45,333 nt of DNA from Nitrospira sp. UW-LDO-01 (GTDB lineage: Bacteria; Nitrospirota; Nitrospiria; Nitrospirales; Nitrospiraceae), in assembly GCA_002254365.1 (NCBI GenBank), contig NIUT01000098.1, positions 1 through 45,333 on the forward strand, read 5' to 3'. Made by a program: the position numbers and the translations under genes. Positions 44,204-45,333 of the stretch are shown piece after piece. A model generated the notes under the pieces. The model saw only the letters and a program-made list of their open reading frames with translations, was not told the DNA's origin and ran no database searches. Within the stretch, counting starts at the first letter, position 1. Every line of letters starts with the position of its first letter.

Positions 44204-45268
44204 ATGAGCAAAATCCTGATCTCGTATCGTCAAGAAGATAGTGCCGATGTCACGGGGCGGATCTATGATCGGCTTGTCCACCAGTTTGGACGAGAGGCCG
44301 TATTCAAGGATGTGGATTCCACCCCGTTGGGTGTCGACTTTCGGACCTTTTTGGATCAACAGGTAGCCGAGTGCGATACGTTCCTTGCGGTGATCGGGCG
44401 AAACTGGATCAAAGCCAAGGACCGCAAGGGAAAGTCCAGGCTCGAAGACCCTGGAGATTTTGTGAGGATCGAAGTCGAGTCGGCGCTAAAGCGGAATATT
44501 CCAATCATTCCTGTGCTTGTCGGAGGGGCCTCCATCCCACCAGCTGCTCTGCTTCCTACCAGCATTCAAGACTTATCATATCGCTACGGGATCGCCGTCC
44601 GACCTGACCCAGACTTTCACAAAGATATGGATCGGCTGATCGCGCACCTTAGGAAACCGGGTCAGGACATCACCGAACCTCAGGCGAAACCAGTTTCTCC
44701 ATCCACGCAGGTTCCTGGTAATGAAATGCATGCCGGTTCTACCCAACCAGTGGACATGGTGAAAGTACCGAAAGGGCCATTTCTCTTCGGTAGTGAAAAA
44801 ACACAAACGACAATCGACCATGACTACGGGATCGATAAATATCCCGTGACCAATGAGAAGTATCGAGCGTTCATCGAAGCAGGTGGTTACGACAATCTGC
44901 GGCACTGGTCAGAGGACGGTTGGAAATGGAGGGTGGCGAATAGAATCATTGGTCCCGCGTATTGGAATGACACGAAATTGAATATTGCGGATCGCCCCGT
45001 TGTTGGTGTCAATTACTACGAGGCAGAGGCCTATGCCAAATGGGCCGGTAAGCGACCCCCTACCGAGCAGGAATGGGAAAAGGCCGCGAGGGGTGAGGAC
45101 GGACGTGACTATCCATGGGGCCAGGAGTTTGATAGGGATCGATGTAATAGTGAAGAATCTGACATAGGTCATACGACCCCAGTTAGCCAGTATCCCAACG
45201 GAGTCAGCCCTTACGGTTGTTACGACATGGCAGGCAATGTCCGGAAATGGTGCTCTAGTGGACTGTAA
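44204..45268 (+). CDS. TIR-FGE fusion with truncated FGE domain
   Basis: 354-residue protein. Residues 1-140 form a TIR domain: KILISYRQEDSADVTGRIYD, then VFKDVDSTPLG, CDTFLAVIGRNWI and VRIEVESALKR with a Glu that may be the NADase residue. A linker of ~35 residues leads to an FGE/SUMF1-type C-lectin-fold domain from ~185: MVKVPKGPFLFGSE, DKYPVTNEKYRAFIEAG, PVVGVNYYEAEAYAKWAGKR, LPTEQEWEKAARG-like PTEQEWEKAARGEDG. It ends GCYDMAGNVRKWCSSGL; the usual RGGSW and GFR blocks after this are missing, and none is found in other frames to 45333. TIR effectors often serve phage defence; here that is inferred. Confidence 0.8.
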   Translation: MSKILISYRQEDSADVTGRIYDRLVHQFGREAVFKDVDSTPLGVDFRTFLDQQVAECDTFLAVIGRNWIKAKDRKGKSRLEDPGDFVRIEVESALKRNIPIIPVLVGGASIPPAALLPTSIQDLSYRYGIAVRPDPDFHKDMDRLIAHLRKPGQDITEPQAKPVSPSTQVPGNEMHAGSTQPVDMVKVPKGPFLFGSEKTQTTIDHDYGIDKYPVTNEKYRAFIEAGGYDNLRHWSEDGWKWRVANRIIGPAYWNDTKLNIADRPVVGVNYYEAEAYAKWAGKRPPTEQEWEKAARGEDGRDYPWGQEFDRDRCNSEESDIGHTTPVSQYPNGVSPYGCYDMAGNVRKWCSSGL

Positions 45269-45333
45269 CGATTAGATAGGTAGTGCTATCGTGACCGTAG
45301 GAAAACATGATCTGGCCTTTGATTATTTGGAGT

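Noticed and set aside
44204-45333. Diversity-generating retroelement target in the FGE domain
   Set aside because: The variable C-terminal part is missing, and no template repeat or reverse transcriptase is in the window; kept only as a check to run on downstream sequence.

Overview
The window looks like a chromosomal segment around the replication origin of a member of the Nitrospirota, most likely genus Nitrospira. The lineage call is an inference. It rests on a long cytochrome bd-like oxidase of the type described in Nitrospira, a stand-alone ferredoxin:thioredoxin reductase catalytic chain, a giant multicopper oxidase, malate dehydrogenase beside Fe-S and ferredoxin genes, and several families of short palindromic intergenic repeats.

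Layout. 1-2.5 kb: start of rarA (cut by the window edge), an alpha/beta hydrolase, then folE and a pyruvoyl-tetrahydropterin synthase-like gene (pterin synthesis). 2.6-10 kb, minus strand: an A-type Fe-S carrier, a 2Fe-2S ferredoxin with a stand-alone NuoF-like diaphorase, a PuuD-like membrane protein, mdh, a conserved unknown, and a 994-residue NorD/CbbO-like VWA protein. 10-13.3 kb, plus strand: ferredoxin:thioredoxin reductase coupled to a secreted protein, then an OmpR-type two-component system. 13.7-14.7 kb: a palindromic mobile repeat that has become the 3' end of a decayed DUF898/M48 fusion.

15-24 kb is the most distinctive part. A GAF-AAA+-Fis activator of sigma-54 is followed by a giant six-cupredoxin multicopper oxidase and a cytochrome bd-like oxidase. 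A sigma-54-type -24/-12 element precedes each of the two oxidase genes, and a 12-bp palindrome lies at enhancer distance from the first. The three genes look like one inducible respiratory or oxidative module. The oxidase reading frame carries a single in-frame TAA that separates the signal peptide from all copper-ligand motifs.

24.9-36.8 kb is the origin region: smpB, dciA, gyrA, gyrB, dnaN and dnaA on the minus strand, an AT-rich oriC candidate with a perfect DnaA box, a DsrE/F/H-like sulfur-relay triad, and hisS. recF is not between dnaN and gyrB. 36.9-45.3 kb is accessory: a duplicated, degenerate ThyX-like protein, a TPR protein, a helicase relative without Walker A, tRNA-Leu(CAG), a DUF1653 protein, a Sel1-repeat protein, a vapBC pair, and a TIR-FGE fusion whose FGE domain ends early. 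Four diverged copies of one roughly 125-bp palindromic repeat family (near 1.3, 29.0, 39.9 and 41.8 kb) abut gene ends across the window.
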